From positions 6,324,001-6,388,000 of the forward strand of contig JAGVVL010000001.1 in NCBI GenBank assembly GCA_018287875.1: DNA of 64,000 bases, written 5' to 3'. This document shows, piece after piece, positions 20,436 through 31,010 of this stretch. The translations under genes were made by a program, and so were the position numbers. The notes beneath the pieces are model-generated. The model saw nothing but the letters and a program-made list of their open reading frames with translations, was not told the DNA's origin and searched no databases. How positions within the stretch are numbered: position 1 is the first letter of the stretch; every line of letters begins with the position of its first letter. Source of the DNA: Nigrospora sphaerica. Lineage: Eukaryota; Ascomycota; Sordariomycetes; Amphisphaeriales; Apiosporaceae.

Positions 20436-21620
20436 TCATGCCTTTTGCTCGTGGGAAGCCCGGGTGATTTCTATCACCGAGTGCTGGCATCCCTCGGGCC
20501 TCCGGATGGCCTGGATGGACAAGGGGGGGTTTACCTTGGCAATCAGGGCGTGCCAGTCGTCGGCCTCCCTCTCCTTGGCGTTGAAGGTCAGCATCATGGC
20601 CAGGTCCTTCTGGCGCAGGGCGGCCTCCATGGTGCGGGAGCCCGAGTCGGGCGCGGGGATGGCCATGTCCATGATGAGGATGCGGGCGCCCGGCTTGAGG
20701 ACGCGGGCCAGCTGCTCGAGGATCTGCACCGACTCGGCGTCGGGCCAGTCGTGGATGATGGTGCGCAGGAGGTAGACGTCGGCGTCGGCGACGGGCTGCG
20801 GGCCGAAGAAGTCGTGCTCCCGGAGCTCGATCCGCCGCGCCACGCCGTCCGGCAGCTCGGCGTGCATCTTCCGGGCGTTCTCGATGGGCACGGCCTGGTC
20901 CTGGACCACGAGGCGAAAGGTCGGGTGCGCGCTGGCGACGGCGACCGAGGCGGAGCCGCTGCCGCCGCCCACGTCGACGACGAGGGCGCCCTCGGGCAGC
21001 GAGCCCCAGGTGAAGCCCTCGAGCAGGTGCTCGACGCGCACGCCCGTGTTGACCTGGGCCTGGCTCTTCATGTACTTGTCGAACTCGTGCTCGAGCGCCG
21101 GCTGCGACCGGAGGTGCTGGAAAAAGGACAGGTCGGTGCCGGCCGTGACGTTGTAGGCCGTCTCGTTGACCTTGGTTGTGTCGCCGTACCGCTCCGTCGC
21201 CCCGACCATGCCCCGGAACAGCGGGACCGTGTGGTTGACCATGTGCAGCAGCCAGACCTCGAGGTCGGCGTCCCGCACGAAGGGCGCCGACACGGCATTG
21301 TGCGCGACGGCGCCCTCGGCCGTCTCGCACAGGAGCCCCATGGTCATGAGCATGCGCGCGACGGAGCGGAGCGTGGTGAGGGGGACGCCGGCGTCGCGCG
21401 CGAGATCGCGGTACGCTATCGACCCCGGTGGCAGCGGGATCTTCTTCAGGACGCCAAAGTGGCAGAGCCAGTGCAGACAGGCGTACTGCGCCTGCTGGAC
21501 CTGCAGCTCCACCAGGAAGCTGCTCGAGTCGTGGACGGCGTGCTTGGTCCTCGTGGCATGCTCAAGCACCGCATCCCGGACACTCGCCGCGACGGCACGC
21601 TCTCGTGGTGGTTGGGACAT
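20436..21620 (-). CDS. SAM-dependent O-methyltransferase
   Basis: 394 aa, single exon. The ATG at 21620 (MSQPPRERAV) is chosen because the N-terminal dimerisation region begins there and upstream codons are non-homologous. The domain order is that of class I plant/fungal O-methyltransferases: a winged-helix N-terminus (residues about 45-110), then the SAM-binding motif DVGGGSGS (216-223), a DQ acidic position (VVQDQAV), and the catalytic base motif LLRTIIHDWPD with His290. It transfers methyl from SAM to a phenolic hydroxyl, as in emodin- and naphthacenedione-type pathways. An AflR-type site lies 273-283 bp upstream. Single copy, so probably one O-methyl group in the product. Confidence 0.9.
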   Translation of the reverse strand: MSQPPRERAVAASVRDAVLEHATRTKHAVHDSSSFLVELQVQQAQYACLHWLCHFGVLKKIPLPPGSIAYRDLARDAGVPLTTLRSVARMLMTMGLLCETAEGAVAHNAVSAPFVRDADLEVWLLHMVNHTVPLFRGMVGATERYGDTTKVNETAYNVTAGTDLSFFQHLRSQPALEHEFDKYMKSQAQVNTGVRVEHLLEGFTWGSLPEGALVVDVGGGSGSASVAVASAHPTFRLVVQDQAVPIENARKMHAELPDGVARRIELREHDFFGPQPVADADVYLLRTIIHDWPDAESVQILEQLARVLKPGARILIMDMAIPAPDSGSRTMEAALRQKDLAMMLTFNAKEREADDWHALIAKVNPPLSIQAIRRPEGCQHSVIEITRASHEQKA

Positions 21621-22866
21621 AGCTGGGTGATGAATGGGCCGGGTGGAGGGCTGGGGGCCGGTTCCTCGTTGGCCAAGCACAGATAGAGCGGTTTCTAGGA
21701 GGTATATTCGCCGGACAAGCAAAAGTCGGCCAGGCCGGCCGGCCTGGTATGAAGTATGCATGCGCATCCAGACGTCGCCTGGCCATGGCCTTGCCGCCTT
21801 TCCCAGGGCAGCTCGCCAACCAGCAATGGCGATGGCTCCACCGGGTCCCCCGGCGGCGGCGGAGACTAGCAAAAGAGAGCCACCAACCCCTGTCGCTTTC
21901 CGACGAGATGCGCTTCGGCCCACTTCGGAAACCCGGGCCGCCATGTGCCGGCCGAGCGCCGAGCGGCTTATCCGGCATTTGCCGTCGACGGGACCCGGTC
22001 GGACCCACCGGGACACGGGAAGCGGCTCGCGGCCAGCAGGGGGGGGATAAGCCGCTACCAGCCATGTAAGCTTACGTACGCATCCTCCCCCATGGCCGGT
22101 CGGCCTTTGTGGGCGGCGTGGTTCTTGCCGGCACCTTCTTCCTGCTGCTAGTCGTTATACTGGTTTCTCAGAGACAAGCGGCTCGCCAAGCCCCCCTGGC
22201 CCCAAGGGCGATCAATATGCTCACGGGCAACGGTCTTTACCCTTGGCCAGGCTGCCGGCCTGACTACGGCCTTCGATGCGGCAGGCGCAGCGCGAAGCCG
22301 AGATGCTCGATTTCCGTCGAGATGCGCACGCGAGAGGCGCGGGACGATACTTCGCACCTTCTGGGTGCGTTGATACCGACGCACGCCGACTTCACCGTTA
22401 CAAGAGCTTTCCCGTTCACGAGGGCAGTTGATGCCTTCGGTGTTGAAAGGATGTTCAGGTGCTGGGGGGCTGAGTGACGTGTACACCGGCCGTCTTCTAT
22501 AGAGAAGCACGCTTAATAGGACTCAATACATAGCCCATGCACATAGCATGATTTAAACCAGCAGAGGGACGTATGACCCAGCAGAGAAAAAAATGCATTG
22601 AGTAATCGTGCCGACTGCTTCCATGTGGTGTCATGCAGGAAGTCTTCACCTCTACTTCATTGTAAGAAGAGGTAATGTTCCTGGAAAATCAAAGTACGTA
22701 AGCTCTTCAAAACCTCAAGATGGAAAGCAACCCCAGCTGCTTTCTTGGTGACACTAAAAAAGCAGAAACGGGGAACAAATACTTCAAGCGGAAAAATGGT
22801 CGAGGAATAGATTCGCTAAATAGATTCGGAAACCGCTGCAAAATCAAGTCTACTCGTCGGGTCTCG
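21621..22866. promoter_or_regulatory. Upstream region of the O-methyltransferase
   Basis: 1.25 kb between the O-methyltransferase start and the lactamase-type thioesterase stop. Overlapping open frames on both strands (for example 21634-22069) lack domains. It contains the TCG-N5-CGA site at 21893. The last 400 bp are AT-rich, consistent with 3' flank of the thioesterase gene. Confidence 0.5.
21893..21903. promoter_or_regulatory. AflR-type site TCG-N5-CGA upstream of the methyltransferase
   Basis: TCGCTTTCCGA, 273-283 bp upstream of the methyltransferase ATG. Confidence 0.5.
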
Positions 22867-23917
22867 CTACGCCGCCACGCCGTCGTTAGGGGCCCCGCGG
22901 ATGAGGCCTCGCCGGCCTCTGGCTTTCGCCTCGCGGGCGAACCACCTCTTCTCGCCCGCGACGATCTCAAAGGCCACCTTGCGGTCCTCGGCCAGCTTGT
23001 CGAGGGTCTTGAGGACCTGGGGCTCGACGGCCAGCTTGAAGACGTCGCGGTCGACCTGGCCGTAGAGCAGGGCGACGAGCTCGGGCACCGAGAGGCTGCC
23101 CTTGGCGCCGGCGCCGGCGCGGGCCTTGGCGGCCGTCAGCACGGCGTGGAGCTGGCGCTCGTGGTACTCCTTCTGGCGGACGAGGTCGCGCATCTTGGCG
23201 GGCAGGTCGCGGATGACGTCGCCGTGGGCGGGGTAGCCGAGGGCGCAGCCGAGGCCGGCCATGCGCGCGAGCGCGGCCGTGAAGAGGCCGAGGTCCTCGA
23301 AGACGGACTGGCCGTGGCCCAGCACGTTGTCGCCCGTGAAGAGGGCCGCCTCCTCCTCCATCAGGAAGCACATGTGGTCGTGCGAGTGGCCCGGCGTGTG
23401 CACCGCCCGCAGCGTCGCCCCCTCGACCGCGAACACCTGCCCGTCCGCGATGGGCCGCTGGCCCCGGTCCGGGTCGTGCTTGTAGACGCGGTCCGCCAGC
23501 TCGGGTCGGTACGCCAGCAGGTCCGGCACGCCGCTCGTGTGGTCGATGTGCCAGTGCGTCAGCAGCACGTGCGAGATGGTCACGCCGAGCTCCTCCAGCA
23601 CTTGTTTGATGTTGTCGATCCAGATTTTCAGCCCCTGTACCCCCGGTCGGCCCCCCGTTAGACTGCGCAAACGGAAAATGCGGCGGTGATGGATTCGGAC
23701 CTACCTGTCCGGCGTCGATCAGGATACGGGACTTTCCCGTGCCTATCAAGTAGGTGTTGGTGCCCTGTAACCGCATGAGGCCGGCATTTCCCCCTAGAAT
23801 GCGCACGACGCGCTCGGATATCTGGTCTATCGGCTTGAGGGCGGGAAGCCGCGAGTCTTGGGCCGCCAGGTAGTCATTGAAGACGGAAGTGTTGAGTTTC
23901 GCCAATACCGTCGACAT
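22867..23917 (-). CDS. Metallo-beta-lactamase-type thioesterase (PKS release partner)
   Basis: Exons 23917-23705 and 23634-22867, 326 aa, phase-0 intron of 70 bp. The zinc motif is HWHIDH (His98, His100, Asp102, His103), preceded by LIDAGQ; further metal ligands are [12 protein letters not shown] and YPAHGDVI. The LACTB2-like C-terminal helical tail ([14 protein letters not shown]) is present. In TE-less NR-PKS systems (atrochrysone carboxylic acid synthase type, TAN-1612 type) this enzyme hydrolyses the ACP-bound product, sometimes coupled to a Claisen or Dieckmann step. Its presence here, with a PKS that ends at the ACP, makes that role very likely. Cytosolic; no signal peptide. An AflR-type site lies 265-275 bp upstream. 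Confidence 0.93.
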
Positions 23918-25316
23918 GTTGTTGAAACCGAGGGTGAACCGGGGCGTGGGTTGAGGAACGGGGCTGAGAGACGAGACTGCAGGCGCGCGGCTTGACTGTT
24001 GGGGTTTGGCCCTCTAACGACATATAATCTGATCCTTAACTGTACATCCAGCCTTTATGACAGGCAGCCCCCTGGCTCCGAGGCAAATGGCCCCCTTGGC
24101 TTGGCCCTCGTAGTGCCTCTTCGTATAGTCCCACGGGCCACGCGGGACTGGGCCGGGATTCCGCGGGGAATATGATCCCTGTCGGTGCTCGATCGGAATT
24201 CATCTATCTAGAAGTGTCAGCCCGTGGAACGCTTCATATCTCCTGCCGTCCTTGCCAACTGGCTCGCATGATGGATACCCATCGTCGAAAATGGTTGGTG
24301 ATGGAACAGTTGGTGCTCACAGTGCACCCTGCCTGCCCACGCTCAGTTCGAGGTGCGGCAGCAGCATGTCGCAAGGCTCTGGTTGGGACGACCTCGCCAG
24401 GAGGGAGACGCGGCCTTATCATGACCTTCCGTTTTCTTCTCGTTTCTACGTCGGGCCTGCTTACGCGTCATGGCGAAACTTTCCGCCTTGGGCAAGGGGT
24501 ACGTAGCAAAGGAAGGGATATGAAGCCAAAGAACGTAAGGTGATGAGAAAATTGGTATTCCGAAGTATTGGTGAGGCGGCGGGTGCTCCTTTGGAATGCT
24601 CCTTCACTTAACAGGATGGTTTGGTGTGGTGTACGTAAAATAATTTGTCACGACATGTACGTAGGTGTAATATATGCGTGAGGCTAGTGTAAGACCGTTT
24701 CCGATGTGCACAGCCCCGTCGAGAACGTCCACACAACACTTGGCTGGGAAACGGAGCAGCTCCTTCCCTTGGCGACCCTGACGCCCGCCGCCGAACCTCC
24801 ATCTGCACACGGCCGGCCCACGTAGCCGACTCGGAGAACCGTTTGACCCTGGCCTCGCGGCGGCAACTCCCGGTTTCGGGGAGACGGGGCCGGCCGGGAG
24901 AGCGTGCTAACGCTGTGGTAACGCGTGTCGGAGGGGCGCTTCTCGCTCGGGTCGCTTGGTACGGCCTACGGAATCGGCATCAGCAGCGGTCACGAAATAG
25001 GATTGCCCCGCAGGCGGGCTCCGGCATCGGCTCGCTCCCTTTCTACCACAAATCCCGGTGAATCGAGCGCTGCTGTCGACAACGCCAAGCCGAGGTCTCC
25101 TATATCAGGGACGCATGTCTACGTTCACGATGAAAACACCAAGGCTAAGGCGCTCGTCTGTTGCAACCTGAAGCGTAGCGAATACGAGAAAAGTCGCCTC
25201 TAGAATACAAAAGGGGAAACAGGTAGCAAAGTTACTGTACGCATTACTCGTAAATTTCCCCGCGTAGCGCTGTCCCTCCCGTCCGGAGCGGGATGCCGGC
25301 GCGTGAGGAAAGACTT
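23918..25316. promoter_or_regulatory. Upstream region of the thioesterase gene
   Basis: 1.4 kb between the thioesterase start and the stop of monooxygenase 2 (same strand). It contains a TCG-N5-CGA site at 24182. The small open frames (for example 24172-24543) show no domain. No gene seen. Confidence 0.5.
24182..24192. promoter_or_regulatory. AflR-type site TCG-N5-CGA upstream of the thioesterase
   Basis: TCGGTGCTCGA, 265-275 bp upstream of the thioesterase ATG. Confidence 0.5.
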
Positions 25317-27078
25317 CTAGGACCAGTCTCCCTCCTGGAGCTGCTCCAGGTTCTTTCCGTCCTTGATCTGTTGCAGGACCTCGTCCATGGTCCAGAGCTT
25401 GTAGTTGTAGCCGGGGGGGAAGTTGGTGTTGTGCAGCTCGACCTTGCCGTCGCTGAGCACGTGGTGGAGGGCCTGGGCGAACTTCTCGTAGGCGTACGCC
25501 TCGGGGTCGTGCGACCAGACCCAGCGGGGGAAGCGCGAGCGGATGAGGGCCGGGTTCTTGGCGATGGCGTCCCAGTCGGCGTGCTGCTTGAGCTGCTGGT
25601 TGACAAAGGCCATCTTCTGGCCGCACGAGACGCGCTGGAAGCGGAGCTTGTTGTGCGCCTTGGTCGCGCTGGCCGCCTGGGCCCTGCCGGCGAGCTGGAG
25701 GCACGTTGCCAGCGACACGCCGTCCTCGATGGCCTGGGTGGCGCCGTTGCCAGACGTCGGCAGGAAGGCGTGGGCGGCGTCGCCCAGCTGCACGACGCGC
25801 CCGCCCGGCGACGTCCAGTTCTCGTGCGGGTCCCGGAAGAGGAGCTGCCAGTTCACGACGGACTTCTTGGGCGTCGTGCGGATGAGGGCCGCCACGGCCG
25901 GGTGAACGACCGTCTCACGCTCCATGATCTTGATCACCTCGGCCGGCTCGACGTCGGGCACCCAGGACTCGTTCGCGTTGTCGGCGTGCTGGGAAAGCGT
26001 CAGCCATCATCAAGTCCCGTCGCCGTACACGCACTCGGAAAACCGAAGGCGCGGATCGGGTTCATGAGGCCTACCGAGTGCATGAAGGACCAAAAGGCCA
26101 CATCGCGGGTCAGGCAGACGGTGGCATGGCAACCGCTCCTGAAACGGGGCAACCCCGGCGGTTGTCAGCAGAGACTCACGGAAACGTTGAACCGGGGGGG
26201 TCTCCATTGTGCGTCGGGAATACCCACCCGATCCAGAATTCCCAGAGCGGCCGGTCGTCACTCTTCCAGTTCCACCTCTCTTGCACGACGGGGTCGCGCA
26301 AGGCGTGCTCGATAGGAAAGGCGGCCCTGTAGATGGCCCTTCCGCTCTTCTTCAGCTCCTTCGGCATGCCCTGAACGATGGTGCCCGACTTGGTCCGCAC
26401 GCCGTCGGCCGCCACCACGATGTCGGCGGCGTACTTGCGGCCGTCCTCGAGCACGGCGCCGCCGATGCCCTGCTCGACATCCTCCCAGTACTCGACCACC
26501 TTGCTGCCCCACTCGATCTTCAGGCCGATACGCTCGACCTGGCGCAGGAAGGCGCGGTAGAACTTGATGCGGCTGTGGCAGTTGACGGAGCGGAACCCGC
26601 GCCGGCCGACGAGGTGTTCGGGGTCGTTGAACATGGGCTGCGAGGGGCCGTAGATGAGGTCGCCCGAGTGCTTGTAGTACGACATGCCCACGTCGTACTG
26701 GTTCTCCTCGATCTCGTAGCCCATCTCGGGCCAGTGGCGGAACATCAGCGCCGCGCTGGGCTGGACCTGGATGTTGTCGCCCGTCCAGACGGGGCCGGCA
26801 CTGCGGTCCAGAATCCGCACCGTGTGACCTTTGCGCCAACACTCGAGCGCGCAGGCGAGGCCTCCCAAGCCCGCGCCGCAGATGAGAACGCGGATCCCCG
26901 TCTCGGGGTACCGCATGACCCGGGCGTCGATGCCTCGAGCCGCCGCATCCTCGAGACGCTCCTTTGTCATCGGTTTCGGCGGGCTGGAAAAGGGGAAGAC
27001 ATCCTCGCCGAGAGACTGGCCTTGGGAGACGGCGCTCTTGTGAGCGGACCCAAGGTCAGGTTCCTGAAGATGAGGCAT
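25317..27078 (-). CDS. FAD-dependent monooxygenase 2, salicylate-hydroxylase-like
   Basis: Exons 27078-26180, 26138-26075 and 25988-25317, 544 aa. The 64-nt middle exon restores the frame across two introns (41 and 86 bp) and encodes a GCHATVCLTRDVAFWSF-like segment. FAD motifs are GAGLGG (68-73), a DG motif VVAADGVRT in the middle, and VQLGDAAHAFLPTSG with Gly-Asp at 390-391. The protein has a ~60-residue N-terminal extension and a ~100-residue C-terminal extension beyond the flavin core, longer than monooxygenase 1, so the two probably act on different intermediates. Family chemistry is ring hydroxylation, sometimes with decarboxylation. A role in decarboxylating an aromatic acid released by the PKS is possible but only inferred. 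Confidence 0.88.
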
Positions 27079-28254
27079 GGCGATTTGCGAAACAGTACTC
27101 CAACGGTCTCCTGTGAAGGGGGGATGATTTGTGTTCAGCACGAGACAACTGCGCGCCGAGTTGGAAGAGCTATAGCCACGAGAAACCCATGGCCGCAAAC
27201 CCCTCGCTCATTATTTTTAAGACATGGGTTACCCCATCCCAAGAATCCAAGATCGCATGTGCCCTCCGCGAAACCCCGATGTAGGCTTCGGCCGGAGCGG
27301 GAGACGGTGAAGCGAGTCACCGACCAAGCCCGACGGGATCCCGATGTGACGGTCTCATGAGCAAGTACATGCTGACTTCCCTAGGGTTTTGCTGCAATTC
27401 GGTACCGTTGCCCCAACGCGTTTTGGCTGACGGCGAGCGCTTTGTGTCGAAGGCCGCGCTCGGGCTTTGTTGCATCACCAAACGGTACGAATAACCAAAT
27501 GCAAGCGAGGGATAGGATAGCTGATACGTTGGTCCAACTAGCGTCCAATTAAACCGAGTTGTTTCTAGGCACTACAACAAGCTTCTGCCAAGATCTGTAC
27601 CGTCAGCTGGTTCCAATGAAGGGCCCGGTGAAGAACTATGTAGTTGTTGCTTACTACGGAGGCTAAGGCGGGACGAAGCCCCCACGGATCTCCGCATCCT
27701 TGTTCTCGCTCGCCGACGAGCTCCGGAGTTTGCCGTGGCTTCCCGCTACGGCCCCCAAAAGTGAAGGGCCTTTCTAGGGAGTTGGGGGAAGAGCGACAAA
27801 GATGGTTAATCTTTATAGGCTTGGTTTGAGTGAAATAGGTCAGACTTGTACTCGAATAATGTTACGCTAGATCCGCTGCTACGATTACGACACCGGAAAT
27901 CCCATTTCTACCTACGTTTCGTGTACGTAGGCTCAGACACGATCTATTTACGAAGTAAGACAGGTATATTATAGTAGGACTTGGTAAGTCTCTACTTGTT
28001 TTAAATATCCCAATTATTACAATATGGTAAAGTATATACCTATCCCATACATTATCACTACAATCTGTGAAGTTTGAACAAAACGGAAACCATATTCCAA
28101 ATCCGTTTGCTGTCTAATTATCGCACATGGCCCCTAAAAAGGACCCTGAGGGCACGCGGGACGGGAGGACTGGTTCGAACTTGGTGCGAACCTCTGTCCA
28201 CGTTACGTGCACGCCCAACAAGTTACGGTCGCATCCACGCCGGGCGTGAACGGG
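27079..28254. promoter_or_regulatory. Upstream region of monooxygenase 2
   Basis: 1.18 kb between the monooxygenase start and the transporter stop. It contains a TCG-N5-CGA site at 27706. The 27830-28140 part is AT-rich and is probably transporter 3' flank. No gene seen. Confidence 0.5.
27706..27716. promoter_or_regulatory. AflR-type site TCG-N5-CGA upstream of monooxygenase 2
   Basis: TCGCTCGCCGA, 628-638 bp upstream of the monooxygenase 2 ATG. More distant than the other sites, so weaker evidence. Confidence 0.35.
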
Positions 28255-30281
28255 CTAGACGTGGCCAGCGGCCGGAGCCTTGTCGCCTTTGCCCTTGACC
28301 TTTTTCCACTCCATTCCCAAGGCGCCGATGAGGGAGAGGGCGGCAAAGATGAGCGAGATGCGGAACGACCACTGCAGGGCCTTCATGTAGGCCTCCAGAA
28401 CCAGGGGCAGTTGGTCGGCAGGTAGCGTGTGACGGAGCGACGTGGCGCCGCTCTGGACCAGTTTGTGGGCATCCACCCCCGGGAGGCGCAGATCGGTGAT
28501 GTAACCGATCAGCTTCGAGTTGAAGATATTGTTTTGGGCGCTGACGAAAATGGCGGAGCCGAGGAACTGGAAGGTAAGAACGGTGGTGATGCCCATGGAG
28601 ACTTCGGATGGTGCCACTGTCTGAAACCGTGAAAGGAGAGAGTCAGCTCGGTCCCCTCCGGGGGGGGGGGTTCCTGAAATAGGGGCGGAAAGGGGGGTGG
28701 CGAATGACGTACCGCTTGGACGGCGACGGCGGGAAGCTGCAAAGCAAGACCGACGCCGACGCCCAGGATGATCTGGAAGCCGACCCAGATGCCCGTGGTC
28801 GAGTCCAGCTGCCATGTGGTGAGCAGGCCGCAGCCGACGGCGGTGACGATGGAGCAGGCCGGGAAGAAGGGCACGTAGTGGCCCGTCTTGGAGCTGGCGA
28901 TGCCCACGGCGATCAGCGTGGCCACGTTGACGGCCAGCAGGGGGATCATGCGGATGCCCGAGTCGACGGCGCTGGCACCCAGGACGGCCTGGAAGTAGAT
29001 GGGGATGAAGTAGGTGTTGCCGATGAAGGCGCCGAACATGAAGAGGACGAACCACGACGTGGCCACGACGGTGCGCGACTTGCGGACCGCGCGCGGGATG
29101 AGGGCGTCGTTGCCCATGAAGTACTGGTCGGCACAAAAGGCGAGGAGGAGGACCTGAGGGGGGGCGGCCCGTCGTCAGCTACGCCACTCGCTCTCGGATG
29201 TTACATCCCGGGGGGAAAGGGGGGAAGGGGTTGGCCGCAGGAACATGACCAGCCACGATCAGCACGTACAACGAAGAATACCAGGAGCACGATCAGGCGC
29301 CAACTTCCCCACGCGTACAACACGCCACCCCACTCCAAGGCCAGCAGCAGACAGACGAGGCTGGGCAAGAGGAGCATGGAGCCGAGCGGGTCGTAGTTCC
29401 GCACCTGCTGCATGAAAGACAGCCGTGGGGCGTTGGGGGACGGCGTGTGGAGGAAGAAGAGGAGCAGCACCGCCGAGACGCCGCCGATGGGCAGGTTGAT
29501 GTAAAAGCACCTGTAAGTCAAGAGGGTCAGCCGGTGACGACGGGGGCCCCGGGGCCGGAGGGGGGGGTTCTCTGTACCAGCGCCACGTCACACCGTCCGT
29601 AAAGGCACCGCCGATCTAGCACGAGAGGCAGTCAGTCACCGCTCGGGCAATCGGCGTGTTCATCTTCCCCTTACCAAGGGTCCCACCACGGCGGCTACGC
29701 CGTACATGGCGCCGCTAAGGCTCTGAAACACGGGCGCCTTGTCGGGCGGCGTGATGCTGGCCACGATGATGAGGTAACCGGCCTGGACGCCGGCGCCGCC
29801 GACGCCCTGGAGGGCTCGGCCGACGATGAAGGGGGGCGACGACGGCGCCACACCGGCGATCAGCGACCCGATCTCGAACAGAGCCAGTGCGATGAGGAAC
29901 ACCCATTTGGAGTTGTACCGCGAGTACAGTTTCCCCGACGGCAGCTGGAACACGCAACTGGTCAGGAGATAGGCCGAGCCGTACCTGCGCCTACGAGTTA
30001 GCCACCGCGGCGGAACCCCCTGAGGAGGGAGGAGTGTCCCCCCCTAATTTCTCTTTCTCTCACCATCCAATGTCCTTGGTCGAGTTAAAGTCGTCGGTGA
30101 TGCGCGGGACGGCCGTGGTGATGATGCTGGTGTCGAGGGCGACGCAGAAGACGCAGAGGGCCAGTGAGGCCAGCGTCAGGATGAAGCCAATGCTGCTGAG
30201 CTTGGCCTTCGGGGCCTCCTCGTCCGCCGTGCCGTACGGGGAAGACTCCTCCTTCGGCGTATCGCCCGTGTCTGGCGCCAT
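28255..30281 (-). CDS. MFS efflux transporter, DHA2 (14-TM) type
   Basis: Six exons (30281-30064, 29984-29675, 29615-29578, 29510-29270, 29153-28713, 28620-28255) give 537 aa with all phases consistent; the third exon is only 38 nt. The hydrophilic N-terminus is followed by a first helix and the family motif LDTSIITTAVPRITDDF. Further drug:H+ antiporter landmarks are GRALQGVGGAGVQAG and the long run of hydrophobic segments to residue ~515. DHA2 members in polyketide clusters export the product or confer self-protection at the plasma membrane. No TCG-N5-CGA site was seen in the 730 bp upstream, unlike most other cluster genes, so it may be regulated differently. Confidence 0.9.
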
Positions 30282-31010
30282 CGCGAAAAGAGCACCAAGG
30301 AGTGGATCACGTCGCTGGGGTATAGGTGGTTAAGAAATTGGCAGTGCCGACTGACTAACCGCTACGCAGAGCTTAAAGACCCAACGGGGGAGAGGGAAAG
30401 AAAAAACCGAAATGCTGATAAGCGAAGCTGGCTTGCAATGGTTGATTTCTTCATATAACGGTCAGAGCCGGCCGCCGGTCGCGTCGTACCTAGTATAGCG
30501 ATTTTCCGGACATTTTTGGGCTTCGGACTTCAGGCGCACCCCAAAAGTCCGAATTTGTCATAGGGGGCCTTCACGGACCGAAGAGTCCCGGCACGGATCT
30601 ACCCGGCCAGGTTCGTACTGTGTACATGCGGAACGATGCGGGGACGGGGCAGGCATACGACCTGGCTTACAAGGAACGGCATCAACGCGGGGGGGGCAAG
30701 GGAAAGGTCCAGGGGCGTACCATCTGCCTATTCAGGCAACACCAAATCACTAGGTGGAGCCAGGCCGATATTGTGTGCATGGATAGTGGCATGCCGTGCT
30801 GTACGGAGACCCCTGAGGCAAATCTGCTACTCTTTCAAATCCCGATCGTTCGCGCCTCCCCTCTTTTACTGTTAGAACCGATGTGCGGTCGGAAAAGAAA
30901 GGAAAGCAGGCGTGGTCTAGTAGCTATGTGCTGCCGTGCGAGGCTCCGGACGTGGAGCTGGCGCACATGCCGTAGCATCACACTGTTGCCCCCCTGCCGT
31001 ACCGTGTCAT
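30282..31010. other. Upstream region of the transporter
   Basis: 730 bp between the transporter start and the SDR stop. Overlapping open frames have no domain. No AflR-type site found by eye. Confidence 0.5.
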
